DNA from: Bacteroidales bacterium
GTDB lineage: Bacteria; Bacteroidota; Bacteroidia; Bacteroidales; Muribaculaceae
Direction: 5' to 3'
Length of the DNA: 64,000 nucleotides
Assembly (NCBI GenBank): GCA_004557385.1
Contig: SFEA01000007.1
Span: forward strand, 1 to 64,000
Notes under the pieces: model-generated
Database searches by the model: none
What the model saw: only the letters and a program-made list of their open reading frames with translations
Told to the model about the DNA's origin: nothing
Program-made: the position numbers and the translations under genes
Shown: positions 9,391 to 18,069 of the stretch, piece after piece
How the letters are laid out: the number at the start of each line of letters is the position of its first letter
Numbering within the stretch: the first letter of the stretch is position 1

Positions 9391-11361
9391 ATGAACGAAC
9401 TTTTCAACTTTCTTAAACCATTGAGCGACCGCACTACACCGCGATGGATTATTTTGGTTATCGATATGCTCATCGTGGTTTTAAGTTGTGCCCTCGTGTC
9501 AGCTTCCGATACATTTAACGTAGCCACTATTTCGCGGTTCGACATTCTGCGCAACTATTGCGTGGTGGTGGGCGTGTTTCTTTTTGTGAGCTTTTTCAGC
9601 AAAAGCTACGCCTACATCATTCGCCTCACGGCGCTCAACGACCTTTTTCGCACGCTCACGCTCTGCATAGTATCGCTGATTGTTCTGATAGTGATAAATG
9701 TGATTGTGCAGCAAGTAACGGGCTCGCCTTGGTTTGGTATGTGGGGCATTGCCATGGTGGTGTTCACTGCGTTCTGCCTGATGACTGCCGAGCGGCTCTC
9801 GATAAAATATTTGTATTTCAAGCTGATGCATTTTCGCAGCGGACGGCGCAAAGCCATGATTGTGGGCAACTCGCTGCACTCGGTGTTCATTGCCAATATG
9901 CTGCAGAGCGAAATCAGCGGCAAGTACACGCCTGTGGCGCTGCTCACCTTCGACGATGCCAACATCAGCCGCTCGTATAAAAACAACATTCCGGTGTATA
10001 GGTTCAACCCCGACACAATCGACAAACTGGTTGAAGAACTGCACGTTTCCACCATTATTTTCGATTCTACCGACCTTGCCATACTCAACAGCGATGTTGC
10101 AAAGCCATTGCTGAACACGGGCGTAAAGGTGCTGCAGTTCAATCGTATAGGACGCGTCGACCTCAAGGGACTGTCGCAAGATAATAATAATGCCGACATC
10201 TCTAATCAAATGAAGGAGGTGAACATTGAGGACCTTTTGGGGCGTGCGCCAATCATCACCGACAACACGCTGGTGCGCAAAAACATCTTCAATGAGGTGA
10301 TTATGATAACGGGCGCTTGCGGCTCGATTGGCAGCGAGATTGTTCGCCAAGTGGCTCTGTGCAAGGCTAAACGTGTGATTTGCGTCGACCAAGCCGAATC
10401 GCCCATGCACGAACTTGTGCTTGAGATGGGCGAAAAATATCCCGATATTGAAGTGGTGCCGTATATGGCAAATGTCACCGACGTGCAGCGCATGGAGCGC
10501 GCCTTCGATATGTTCCGACCCAAGATTGTGATTCATGCTGCCGCCTACAAGCATGTGCCCATGATGGAAATCAACCCCACGGTTGCCATAGTGAACAATG
10601 TGTTGGGCTCGAAGGTGGTTGCCGACTTGGCAGTGAAATATGGCGTGCAGAAGTTTGTGATGGTGTCGACCGACAAGGCTGTCAACCCCACCAACGTGAT
10701 GGGTGCAACAAAGCGTCTTGCCGAAATCTACACGCAATCGCTGTTCTTCTATTCGCAGCGTCAAGGCAAGCAAACCAAGTTCATAACCACGCGCTTTGGC
10801 AATGTGCTGGGCTCTAACGGCTCGGTGATTCCAATCTTCCGCCACCAGATTGCGCAAGGCGGACCGGTGACCATCACCCATCGCGAGATAATTCGCTATT
10901 TCATGACCATCCCCGAGGCTTGCTCGCTTGTGCTTGAAGCCGGATGCATGGGTGGCGGCGGCGAGATTTACATCTTCGACATGGGCAGCCCGGTGAAGAT
11001 TCTCGACCTTGCCATCAAGATGATTTCGCTTGCCGGATTCCGCCCGTACAAGGATATCGACATCGTGGAGACCGGTTTGCGCCCGGGCGAAAAGCTCTAT
11101 GAAGAACTGCTCAACGACCGCGAAACCACCACCGCAACCATCAACAAGAAAATCATGATTGCTAAGGTGAACCAATATGACTACAACGCGGTGAAGCCCG
11201 TGATTGACGAAATCATTGAACTTGCCAAAAAAGGCGAAACTCACGATATGATTTTGGCTATCAAGCGTTTTGTGCCAGAATATCGCAGCAACAATTCCGA
11301 CTTCGAGGACATCGACAAAGAAATCAGCCAAGACGAACAGGCAGGTTTTGACGCTGTATGA
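9391..11361 (+). CDS. Membrane nucleoside-diphosphate-sugar dehydratase/epimerase (CapD/WbpM family)
   Basis: A 656-residue enzyme of polysaccharide sugar-nucleotide synthesis, typically a UDP-GlcNAc 4,6-dehydratase or C6-dehydratase. Four membrane helices lie in residues about 15-130, followed by a CoA-binding-like Rossmann region (about 145-265) and the catalytic extended-SDR domain from about 300. The NAD-binding GACGSIGSE motif is near residue 305. The active-site region STDKAVNPTNVMGATK near 426 has Met in place of the usual SDR Tyr, the known variant of this family. The RPGEKLYEELL signature follows. Length is normal for the membrane-bound long form. It lies 36 kb from the capsule cluster but probably supplies it or O-antigen synthesis; the exact substrate cannot be told. 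Confidence 0.9.
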   Translation: MNELFNFLKPLSDRTTPRWIILVIDMLIVVLSCALVSASDTFNVATISRFDILRNYCVVVGVFLFVSFFSKSYAYIIRLTALNDLFRTLTLCIVSLIVLIVINVIVQQVTGSPWFGMWGIAMVVFTAFCLMTAERLSIKYLYFKLMHFRSGRRKAMIVGNSLHSVFIANMLQSEISGKYTPVALLTFDDANISRSYKNNIPVYRFNPDTIDKLVEELHVSTIIFDSTDLAILNSDVAKPLLNTGVKVLQFNRIGRVDLKGLSQDNNNADISNQMKEVNIEDLLGRAPIITDNTLVRKNIFNEVIMITGACGSIGSEIVRQVALCKAKRVICVDQAESPMHELVLEMGEKYPDIEVVPYMANVTDVQRMERAFDMFRPKIVIHAAAYKHVPMMEINPTVAIVNNVLGSKVVADLAVKYGVQKFVMVSTDKAVNPTNVMGATKRLAEIYTQSLFFYSQRQGKQTKFITTRFGNVLGSNGSVIPIFRHQIAQGGPVTITHREIIRYFMTIPEACSLVLEAGCMGGGGEIYIFDMGSPVKILDLAIKMISLAGFRPYKDIDIVETGLRPGEKLYEELLNDRETTTATINKKIMIAKVNQYDYNAVKPVIDEIIELAKKGETHDMILAIKRFVPEYRSNNSDFEDIDKEISQDEQAGFDAV

Positions 11362-11397
11362 TGCGGCGTCGCCTCAACTGATAAATAATATTAATTA

Positions 11398-11429
11398 TTT
11401 GTCAATAATGTGACTTTGTGCTAATTTTG
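11398..11429 (+). promoter_or_regulatory. Promoter of the DUF4923 gene
   Basis: TTTG at 11398-11401, a 20-bp spacer and TAATTTTG at 11422-11429 match the Bacteroidetes sigma consensus in both boxes and spacing. The ATG follows about 80 bp downstream, so this gene probably has its own transcript. Confidence 0.7.
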
Positions 11430-11511
11430 CGCTGTTCAAATAGCCTTGCTGGGCATTGATGCCGAGTCGGCTTGCGACATTATTTTTTTTATTAAAAACG
11501 CTTAATTGACT

Positions 11512-12120
11512 ATGAAATTTAAATCGTTAATTGTGGCACTCTTTGCCACTGTGGCATGCACAAACGCATGGGCTTGGGACCTTTCAAGCCTCAAGAACAT
11601 CAATCTTGGCAGCGTGGTGAACTCACTTGTTTCAACCGACAAAGTGGAAATCTCCGACCTCAAGGGCACATGGAAGTCGGTGGCTCCGGCTATTGTGTTC
11701 AAAAGCGAAAACTTGTTGCAGAAAGCCGGCGGAACAGCTGCTGAAGCTGCCATCGAGAAGAAGCTCGAAAAATACTACAAGGCTGCACACATGGAGGATT
11801 TCACCATCACTTTTGAGGACGGCGACAAGTACACCATGACTTTCAAGAACGGCCGCACCGCCAGCGGAACCGTCACCAAAGGCACTAAGGACGGCACTAT
11901 CGTGTTCAACTTCAGCGCACTGGGTTCAACAAAGCTGCGTCAGGTTACTGCCTATGTGCAAAAGGGCACTCAACTGAGCATCACTTTCGACATCAGCAAG
12001 CTCAACACCCTGCTTTCGTCAGTGTCGAAGTTTACCGGCAACAGCACTATTTCAACGGTTAGCTCGCTGCTGAACAGCTATAAGGGCATGTATGCCGGAT
12101 TTAAGTTCGAGAAACAATAA
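11512..12120 (+). CDS. DUF4923 family exported protein
   Basis: A 202-residue protein starting at the ATG at 11512; a TTG two codons upstream is in frame but less likely. The signal peptide MKFKSLIVALFATVACTNAWA is followed by a mature chain containing DLKGTWKSVAPAIVFKSENLLQKAGG, the hallmark start of DUF4923, a Bacteroidales-restricted family of about 200 residues with no known function. The second half is beta-rich (FTITFEDGDKYTMTFKNGR, GTIVFNFSALGS), suggesting a lipocalin-like or calycin-type fold. It has its own consensus promoter and a hairpin terminator downstream. Role unknown. Confidence 0.8.
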   Translation: MKFKSLIVALFATVACTNAWAWDLSSLKNINLGSVVNSLVSTDKVEISDLKGTWKSVAPAIVFKSENLLQKAGGTAAEAAIEKKLEKYYKAAHMEDFTITFEDGDKYTMTFKNGRTASGTVTKGTKDGTIVFNFSALGSTKLRQVTAYVQKGTQLSITFDISKLNTLLSSVSKFTGNSTISTVSSLLNSYKGMYAGFKFEKQ

Positions 12121-12170
12121 TCGATAGGAAATAAAAAAACCTCGCTTACGCGATGGTATACACAACATTA

Positions 12171-12205
12171 AGCCGTGGGTGACCCGTCAAGGAGTAACCT
12201 GCGGC
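12171..12205 (+). repeat. Degenerate copy of a dispersed hairpin repeat
   Basis: AGCCGTGGGTGA followed 10-12 bp later by GTAACC..CGG resembles, in reverse orientation, the better-preserved hairpins at 31102-31143 and 61139-61180. It lies between the DUF4923 gene and its terminator. Similarity is partial, so the call is tentative. Confidence 0.4.
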
Positions 12206-12231
12206 TTTTGTCATACGAGCGGTTGCAAAAA

Positions 12232-12285
12232 AATAGAGTGTCGGGGCGACGTGCAATGTCCTGTTCCCCGGCACTCTATTATTTT
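12232..12285. terminator. Bidirectional intrinsic terminator
   Basis: The arms 12232-12246 and 12266-12280 form a 15-bp stem with one mismatch (AATAGAGTG-T-CGGGG against its complement). An A-run precedes it and a T-rich tract follows, so it can stop transcription from both converging genes, the DUF4923 gene and the peroxidase gene. Confidence 0.75.
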
Positions 12286-12321
12286 GTTCTATTTAGGCTT
12301 AACAGCCTGCAAGAAAGTGTT

Positions 12322-13716
12322 TTATTTGCTGTTGACGTTTGTGAGAGTCTTTCCTTGATATTCGCCGGTGAGGGCGTCGAGGAATGCTTTCACCTTGGCA
12401 ATTTCTGCCTCAGGCATTGTTCTGCCAACCTGATATTGCGACATCATCTCAATGGCTTTTTCAAGCGTTGGCACGCTACCGTCGTGGTAGTAAGGCCATG
12501 TGAGAGCCACGTTGCGCAAGGTTGGGGTCTTGAAGCGATAGCGGTCGCGTTCGTTGCCGGTTTGTGCCCAGCGGCCGTTGTCGGAGTCGGTAAGTCCTGA
12601 CTTGGCATTAACTTCGCGGTCCTTGAAATAGTTGTCGCGTTGACCCATAAGTTCATACGATTGCCCACCCATAATCACGCCAGTGTGACAAGTGGCGCAC
12701 TTGTAGTCCTTGAACAAAGCATAGCCCTCAACCTGCTCGGCGCTAATGGCATCTTTTTCGCCCTTCAGATAGCGGTCGAACGGACAATTCGGCGTGAGCA
12801 GAGTTTTTTCATACTCGGCGATGGCGTCGGTGATGGTGTTCTGGTTGAAGCCTTCGGGGTAAACGGCGAGGAAGCTCTTGGCAAACTCGGCATCGGCTGC
12901 CAAGCGCTCAGAAATCTCCTCAAACGACTTTGAGCCCATCTCAACAGGATTCAACGGCGGTCCTGCAGCTTGCTCGGCAAGGGTGGCAGCTCGGCCATCC
13001 CAGAACTGAACAAAGTTGAAAGCGGCGTTATACGACGTAGGTGCATTGATGCCACCAAACTGACCGCCAATACCGTCGGAGAACTGATGATTGTCGACGC
13101 CGGCTGTTTCGATGGCATGACACGAAGCACACGAAATGGTGTTGTCGCCCGAAAGACGGGTGTCGTGATACAGCGCCTTGCCTAACAACACCTTTGCAGG
13201 GTCTACGGCAATCGAGTCGGGAATCGGGCGCACCGGTTCGTTCTTGAATTCCTCGGCTGCAAGTTCGTTGGGATAGAACTGCTGGCGATGAGTCTTGACC
13301 CATTCCAAAGCCATCTCGGTTTTCGACGAGGTGAGCGACGAGCCCCAGTGAGCAAGATAATACGATGCCAGCGGCATTGTGCCATCGGCAATGCACTTCT
13401 CAACCTTTGCCAGGTCGACTTCGCCCACGGCTTTGCCTTCAGCAATGGCGGTCATCATAGGCTCGATGTCGAACATCTTGTAGCCCTCGCCAACGTGAGC
13501 TTCAATCATGCTGCTTGCCACAGGCCACGAGGCATAGAATGGCAAGTCGGGATTAGCAGTGTGACAGAATACACACCCGCCGTCATTCAAGATTTGCGTT
13601 ATCTGCTCGTTGGCAGGCAACGACTGGTCGGGAGTGCGGTTAACGGCACGATAAACTATCGCCAATGCCACTATCGCCAATACTCCCGCCGCGATGATTT
13701 TACTTGACTTTTTCAT
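12322..13716 (-). CDS. Three-haem, membrane-anchored cytochrome c peroxidase
   Basis: A 464-residue periplasmic enzyme that reduces hydrogen peroxide using electrons from the quinol or cytochrome chain. An N-terminal signal anchor (about residues 8-25) precedes three CxxCH haem sites: CVFCH near residue 48, CASCH near 196 and CATCH near 340. The last two are the standard diheme CcpA/MauG-type pair; the first belongs to an added haem-binding domain, as in the YhjA-like triheme peroxidases. Methionine ligand candidates lie in the C-terminal half. The cytochrome c assembly genes follow 49 bp upstream in the same orientation, fitting its need for covalent haem. It points to peroxide defence or peroxide respiration in a microaerobic setting. 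Confidence 0.9.
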   Translation of the reverse strand: MKKSSKIIAAGVLAIVALAIVYRAVNRTPDQSLPANEQITQILNDGGCVFCHTANPDLPFYASWPVASSMIEAHVGEGYKMFDIEPMMTAIAEGKAVGEVDLAKVEKCIADGTMPLASYYLAHWGSSLTSSKTEMALEWVKTHRQQFYPNELAAEEFKNEPVRPIPDSIAVDPAKVLLGKALYHDTRLSGDNTISCASCHAIETAGVDNHQFSDGIGGQFGGINAPTSYNAAFNFVQFWDGRAATLAEQAAGPPLNPVEMGSKSFEEISERLAADAEFAKSFLAVYPEGFNQNTITDAIAEYEKTLLTPNCPFDRYLKGEKDAISAEQVEGYALFKDYKCATCHTGVIMGGQSYELMGQRDNYFKDREVNAKSGLTDSDNGRWAQTGNERDRYRFKTPTLRNVALTWPYYHDGSVPTLEKAIEMMSQYQVGRTMPEAEIAKVKAFLDALTGEYQGKTLTNVNSK

Positions 13717-13765
13717 AAACGACTTTTTCTAATAATAGTTTTTTATTTTAAGGTTATAATCTCTC

Positions 13766-14554
13766 TCAATTGCTGTAACTATGCAGGCTCTGCGACGCCC
13801 ATGGCAGCAAGTTGACGCCGTACCAGCACATTTGCAGCAGCGCAAAGCCCACAATGAGCCATACATACGCCACCGCATCGTGCTCCCTTGTGCCGCCTTG
13901 CAACCGCCTGTGCACATACACCAGATAGGCACACCACGTTGCCGCCGCCCAAGTTTCTTTGGGGTCCCATGTCCAATAGTTGCCCCACGCCTGCTTTGCC
14001 CAGATGCACCCCGACAGCATGCCAAACGTGAGGAACGCCATGCCTATCTTCACAAGGCTGTCGGTGGTAGCAAGATAGCTGCCGCTCTTGCGCCACAAAC
14101 CTGCCACAGCAAGCATAAAGGCACAGCCAAACAAGCTATATGAAAACATATACACCGTGACGTGTGGCACAAACCACGCGCTTTGCAACGCCGGCATCAG
14201 GCTTTGGTCGTGGGTGTCGGGACGGCAGATGTTTATCACAATAAACACCGTTGCAACCACAAGCGAAAACATGGGCAACCACCGATAGTGCCACCTCACA
14301 TACACAAGCCAGCCTGAGGCAATCATAAACAGCGAATACCACAAGCGCGTTTCGCCAAGCGTGCGCAGGGGCGGTCGGTCCAGACTCATCCACAAGCCGG
14401 CAACAAATGCCACATACACAATCATGCCCAATGCAGTGAGGGCGACACTCAGCCTGCTGCACACAGCCTTGCTGCGCAACGCTGCTACCGCCCCCGCGAG
14501 CCACAACAACACCGCAACAGCCGAAAACGGCACAAACACGCTCCACGTAATCAT
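13766..14554 (-). CDS. ccsA: Cytochrome c assembly protein CcsA/ResC-type
   Basis: A 262-residue polytopic membrane protein with about eight hydrophobic segments. The tryptophan-rich signature WGNYWTWDPKETWAA (about residues 200-215) is the WWD haem-handling motif of the CytC_asm family, where haem is presented for attachment to apocytochrome CxxCH sites. Conserved histidines flank it (VPHVTVYMFSY and later YVHRR). Its start overlaps the stop of the ResB-like gene by 4 bp, and the three-haem peroxidase lies downstream. Together the pair forms a system II (Ccs) synthase, here as two separate proteins rather than the fused form seen in some bacteria. Confidence 0.88.
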   Translation of the reverse strand: MITWSVFVPFSAVAVLLWLAGAVAALRSKAVCSRLSVALTALGMIVYVAFVAGLWMSLDRPPLRTLGETRLWYSLFMIASGWLVYVRWHYRWLPMFSLVVATVFIVINICRPDTHDQSLMPALQSAWFVPHVTVYMFSYSLFGCAFMLAVAGLWRKSGSYLATTDSLVKIGMAFLTFGMLSGCIWAKQAWGNYWTWDPKETWAAATWCAYLVYVHRRLQGGTREHDAVAYVWLIVGFALLQMCWYGVNLLPWASQSLHSYSN

Positions 14555-15375
14555 ACCTTGCCCTCCACTTTTATGGTTTTAACAGTCCACACCACGCCCA
14601 AAAGCAGCATCACTATGCCAAGAAGCGTGACGTATTTCCATGGCTCGTGCACAACCTGTATCACACAATCTTTCACGTCGGTGCCACTGCTGTTGAGATG
14701 ATAGCTCATGAGATAAATGTCCTCGCCGAGGCCCACAGAGTGCGGACTGTTCACCGCCAATTCGCACGGTTCATCATCGACAAGCAGCCATGCCCGAAAC
14801 TGCACAACGGTGTTGTTGGCAGGATTGCGTTCAATGGCAAACCGCTGCAAACGCATGGTGTGGCGCAACGGCAACTCACAGCCATTCTCGTCGTAAGCCG
14901 TAGAAACATCTTCGCCAACGGCAAGCAGCGCATGCAGCCTGGCAGTGTCGGCAGCGCCAGCCATGCCGCTGAACAAGGCAAGCCAGATGCCAAGATGCAC
15001 ACAGGCAAATGCCCCGTCGCGACCAAGCGAAAACTTGCGCAGGCGGTGCATCATCACCAATGCAAGGTGGGCAAGCAACGCCACGAGCAAACCAACGAAA
15101 GGCACACTCGTGGTGAACCGTGCAAACGCCGGAACGGCGCCTCCTGCCACGCAGCAGCACGCCACAAGCGCCAGCAGCACATAAGCCATGCGTGCCGAAC
15201 GGAAATGCGTAATAAACCGTCCGCCACCAAATTCGCGATGGGCAACATACAGCAGCGCTATTCCTGCCACGCCAAGCACAAGCCCTATGGGGAATGAGAA
15301 AAACTCAACGTTGATGTTGCCAAACATCAATTGCAGCGCCACCAACGCCAATATGTAAGCCAAAAGCCATTTCAT
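14551..15375 (-). CDS. resB: ResB-like cytochrome c assembly protein
   Basis: A 274-residue membrane protein with four predicted membrane helices: about 1-20, 25-45, 65-85 and 95-115 near the N-terminus, and one near the C-terminus (YVTLLGIVMLLLGVVWTV). A periplasmic domain lies between them. This layout and its fusion-like coupling with CcsA mark it as the ResB/Ccs1 partner of system II cytochrome c biogenesis, which holds and reduces apocytochrome for haem attachment. It is shorter than many ResB proteins, which is common in Bacteroidetes. It is the first gene of the ResB-CcsA-peroxidase set. Confidence 0.8.
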   Translation of the reverse strand: MKWLLAYILALVALQLMFGNINVEFFSFPIGLVLGVAGIALLYVAHREFGGGRFITHFRSARMAYVLLALVACCCVAGGAVPAFARFTTSVPFVGLLVALLAHLALVMMHRLRKFSLGRDGAFACVHLGIWLALFSGMAGAADTARLHALLAVGEDVSTAYDENGCELPLRHTMRLQRFAIERNPANNTVVQFRAWLLVDDEPCELAVNSPHSVGLGEDIYLMSYHLNSSGTDVKDCVIQVVHEPWKYVTLLGIVMLLLGVVWTVKTIKVEGKV

Positions 15376-15513
15376 AGGGAGGTGTTTTTTGTCACGCTCG
15401 CAGCCTTATTGTGCCACGCTCGAGCATTAAAAAATTGTTCTCTCTTTCTTTTCAACTTCATCTTGAACGGCACATAAAGGCATAAACAGCCGTCATTCGC
15501 CACCAAGATATTA

Positions 15514-15521
15514 CAAAAATA
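15514..15521 (-). promoter_or_regulatory. Candidate -7 box for the cytochrome assembly operon
   Basis: TATTTTTG on the minus strand matches TAnnTTTG, about 140 bp before the resB start. No TTTG box is seen at the normal distance, so the call is weak. The rest of the 15376-15586 gap shows nothing else. Confidence 0.3.
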
Positions 15522-15586
15522 ATGAATTTCTGTGAAATTTATATTCTATAACCTCCAAAAATTTTGCCATTTCATTCAGGCAAAGC

Positions 15587-15955
15587 TCATTCTTGCACTG
15601 CTATCACCTGCGGATGTTCGTCGCGCACCTTGCGCGTGAGTTTCTTCACCACTTGGCTGTAGCTGTGCCTGATTAGGGTGCGCACCAATTCGTCGCTCAA
15701 GTGCCCGTAAAGGTCAATCTGATTCCAATGCTTCTTGTTCATGTGCCATGCAGCACTGATTTCGGCATGCTCCTCACGCAATTGCAAGGCCCGTTCAGGC
15801 TCGCATTTGAGCACGAACCATTTGGTGTCGTCGAGGTCAATCATGGCAAATATGCGCCCAAGCACCCTGAATGCCAAAGTGGTTTCGTCGAATGGGAAAT
15901 ACTCCTCGGCACAAGGCAGGCTCAAACAGTATTCTCTGATGCTTTCTACGTTCAT
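15587..15955 (-). CDS. MmcQ/YjbR family protein
   Basis: A 122-residue protein of the MmcQ/YjbR family, which has a CyaY-like fold and is often described as DNA-binding without a firm function. Typical features are IREYCLSLPCAEEYFPFDETTLAFRVLGRIFAM at the N-terminus, the FVLKCEPERALQLRE block, and HWNQIDL.G.LSDE.VRTLIRHSY toward the end. It begins 5 bp after the stop of the SUMF1/sialidase-like gene and is probably co-transcribed with it. Length is normal for the family. Confidence 0.85.
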   Translation of the reverse strand: MNVESIREYCLSLPCAEEYFPFDETTLAFRVLGRIFAMIDLDDTKWFVLKCEPERALQLREEHAEISAAWHMNKKHWNQIDLYGHLSDELVRTLIRHSYSQVVKKLTRKVRDEHPQVIAVQE

Positions 15956-15960
15956 GGCTG

Positions 15961-17940
15961 TTATTTTGCTTCAATCCAAGCGAGGTTGAAGGCGTAGTGA
16001 ATGCGTGAACTGAGCAGGTGAATCATACCGTCGGGCGACTGCGTGGCAGCGAGGTAGCCGCGTGGTTCGGCATGAGTGGCGTCCATCACAAAGAATTGCG
16101 TCCAGGCGCCGCCGTTCAAGTGCCGTTCGATGCCGTCGGTGAGCAGGCTGCATACGGGCCAAGTGCGGCCTTCGTCGTAGGAGAGAGCCACGTAAGCGCC
16201 ATAGCCACGTGTAGTGTTGCCGTGGGCGTCGGTGAACATCATGCCTTGCTGGTTGCGAGGTGTGCGCGTGGGATGGTCGGTGAAGCTCACAAGCATAATC
16301 GGGCCTTCTTGCAGGCGCAGCAACACCAACCGCTGATGTCCTTGTATGGGTGGGAACGGCGAGGCGTGGTAGGTCCACGTTTTGCCTTGGTCGGTGGAGA
16401 TGCTTATTGGCAGATGCTTCTTGCCGTCGGCGCCGGTTACGGCGTTGTCGATGCCGCGACCCATTGCCATGAGGCTGCCGTCGGCAAGTTGCACAATGCC
16501 GGCGTGTATGCCGGCTATGGTGGTTCCGGTGCCGCCCTCTGCGAACTGTGGCAGCGGTGCTCCGTCCCACGGGTCGCTCCAGGTGTTGCCGCCGTCGTGG
16601 CTGAGGTGGATTGATGTGCCGTCCTCGCTTCCGGGTCCGGCATCGCAAAGTTGCACCATGGTGCCGTCGTTGAGGATTATCGGTCCTTGTATCACTTGGT
16701 GGCGCACGGTGTGTTCGGGTTCGATTATTTCAGGACGGGTCCAGGTGACACCTCCGTCGTGGCTGCGACGCATTGCCATGGCAAGGTTCTGCCAGTCGCC
16801 GGCAGCCTCCACGCCGTTGAAGTGGAACAGCGTGCCGTGGCGGTCGTTGAGCAGCGACGAACCAGTCATATTGCGGTCGGGCACCTTGAAAAACAGCTCG
16901 GCAGGTGTCCAGCTTTTTGCGCCGGGGTGCAGGCGCGAACTCAGCACCACCATGTCGCGACCGTTTTCTTGGTCGGCTGAGAACCAAATTGCCAGCAGGT
17001 CGCCATTGTCGCACCAAGTTATTGCAGGCTGGTGGTTGTGCTTGAAGAATGGAGCGTTTTTGCTTTCCGGCTCTATAACGTAAGCCTTGGGTTCGCAGAA
17101 TATCGGTTTGGTGCGCGACACGGCTTTCCACTTGTGGCTTTGGCGCTTTGTAGCAGCAAAGTGTGTTTCGTTAATCTGCCAGCCGTCGGGGTAGGGCGCT
17201 TCAACGATTCGGAAGCCGGTCATCGAATGGCGGTCGGCAGGAATCATTGCGCTGCGGTTGGCAGAGCGCAGATAGTTTTCGGGCGTGTTGTGGCTGCCGC
17301 CGCGCGTCACGCGGTAGAGCCCGCCGCCGGTGGTCACCGGGTCCAAAGCATCGGCTGCCGAATAGGGGGCATACCAGTCGAGGCACCACTCTTCCACGTT
17401 GCCGTGCATGTCGTGCAAGCCAAACGCATTGGCAGGCGTTGTGCCCACGGTGAGGCCGACCGGCTTGAGCGTGCGAGCCTTTTGCTGATTCTTGTGCATA
17501 CTGCCAGGCAGACCGTCGCCGGTGAAGAAAGGAAATGTGGTGCCGGCGCGGCAAGCATATTCCCATTCAGCCTCGGTGGGCAGACGGAAAGTGCGTCCGG
17601 TGCGCTCGCTCAGCCATTGGCAATAGCCCATGGCGTCGTACCACGACACGTTGGTCACCGCCTCGTTGTCGCCAATGCACAACCCGTCTTTGCCTCGCAG
17701 CTGCTTATGCTCGGGGCGGAATTGCTCGAATTGTATGTTGGTTACTTCGGTTGTAGCCATCTTGAAGCTGTGGGTGATGTCGACGCGATGCACAGGAGCC
17801 TCGTCGTAGTTTTCGCCTTCGCCCATCGAACCCATCCAAAAGTGTCCGGCTGGAATGACAGCCATTTCGGGCACAGTTTGTGCCGAAGCGGTGGTTATGC
17901 AAAGCGTAGCGGCGGCAATAAGCGGTATGCAGTGTTTCAT
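15961..17940 (-). CDS. Secreted SUMF1-like / sialidase-like fusion protein
   Basis: A 659-residue exported protein (signal ending near TASAQ) made of two modules. Residues about 25-250 form a SUMF1/formylglycine-generating-enzyme-type domain: MAVIPAGHFWMGS, VTNVSWYDAMGYCQWLSERTGRTFRLPTEAEWEYA, and RVTRGGSHN...GFRI. The two active-site cysteines of true FGE are absent in the NYLRSANRSAM stretch, so it is probably a non-catalytic, structural or carbohydrate-associated version. Residues about 290-655 form a sialidase-type beta-propeller with Asp-box-like motifs (SHDGGVTWT, SHDGGNTWSD, STDQGKTWT, SYDEGRTWP). Fusion of these two is unusual. A sialidase or other exo-glycosidase activity is possible but not shown. 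Confidence 0.8.
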   Translation of the reverse strand: MKHCIPLIAAATLCITTASAQTVPEMAVIPAGHFWMGSMGEGENYDEAPVHRVDITHSFKMATTEVTNIQFEQFRPEHKQLRGKDGLCIGDNEAVTNVSWYDAMGYCQWLSERTGRTFRLPTEAEWEYACRAGTTFPFFTGDGLPGSMHKNQQKARTLKPVGLTVGTTPANAFGLHDMHGNVEEWCLDWYAPYSAADALDPVTTGGGLYRVTRGGSHNTPENYLRSANRSAMIPADRHSMTGFRIVEAPYPDGWQINETHFAATKRQSHKWKAVSRTKPIFCEPKAYVIEPESKNAPFFKHNHQPAITWCDNGDLLAIWFSADQENGRDMVVLSSRLHPGAKSWTPAELFFKVPDRNMTGSSLLNDRHGTLFHFNGVEAAGDWQNLAMAMRRSHDGGVTWTRPEIIEPEHTVRHQVIQGPIILNDGTMVQLCDAGPGSEDGTSIHLSHDGGNTWSDPWDGAPLPQFAEGGTGTTIAGIHAGIVQLADGSLMAMGRGIDNAVTGADGKKHLPISISTDQGKTWTYHASPFPPIQGHQRLVLLRLQEGPIMLVSFTDHPTRTPRNQQGMMFTDAHGNTTRGYGAYVALSYDEGRTWPVCSLLTDGIERHLNGGAWTQFFVMDATHAEPRGYLAATQSPDGMIHLLSSRIHYAFNLAWIEAK

Positions 17941-17961
17941 TGTCAGGATGAAAGATTATGT

Positions 17962-18025
17962 GAAAAAGAGGGGATTGAACAAAGGACGTCGACATAAGTT
18001 CTGGCAGCCCATTCTTTCAATCCCC
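17962..18025 (-). terminator. Terminator downstream of pepP
   Basis: Arms 17970-17979 and 18016-18025 (GGGGATTGAA and its complement) form a 10-bp perfect stem with a 36-nt loop. A T-run follows on the minus strand, 45 bp after the pepP stop. It also has a T-rich end on the plus strand. Confidence 0.65.
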
Positions 18026-18069
18026 CGTTTTTGCTTTGATGTTATTGCCCGAAGGCAAAAGGTGATTCG

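Noticed and set aside
9499..11331. 610-residue open frame on the minus strand
   Set aside because: It is antisense to the clear dehydratase gene, has no signal of a known family, and its His-rich composition is typical of a reverse-strand shadow of a GC-rich gene.
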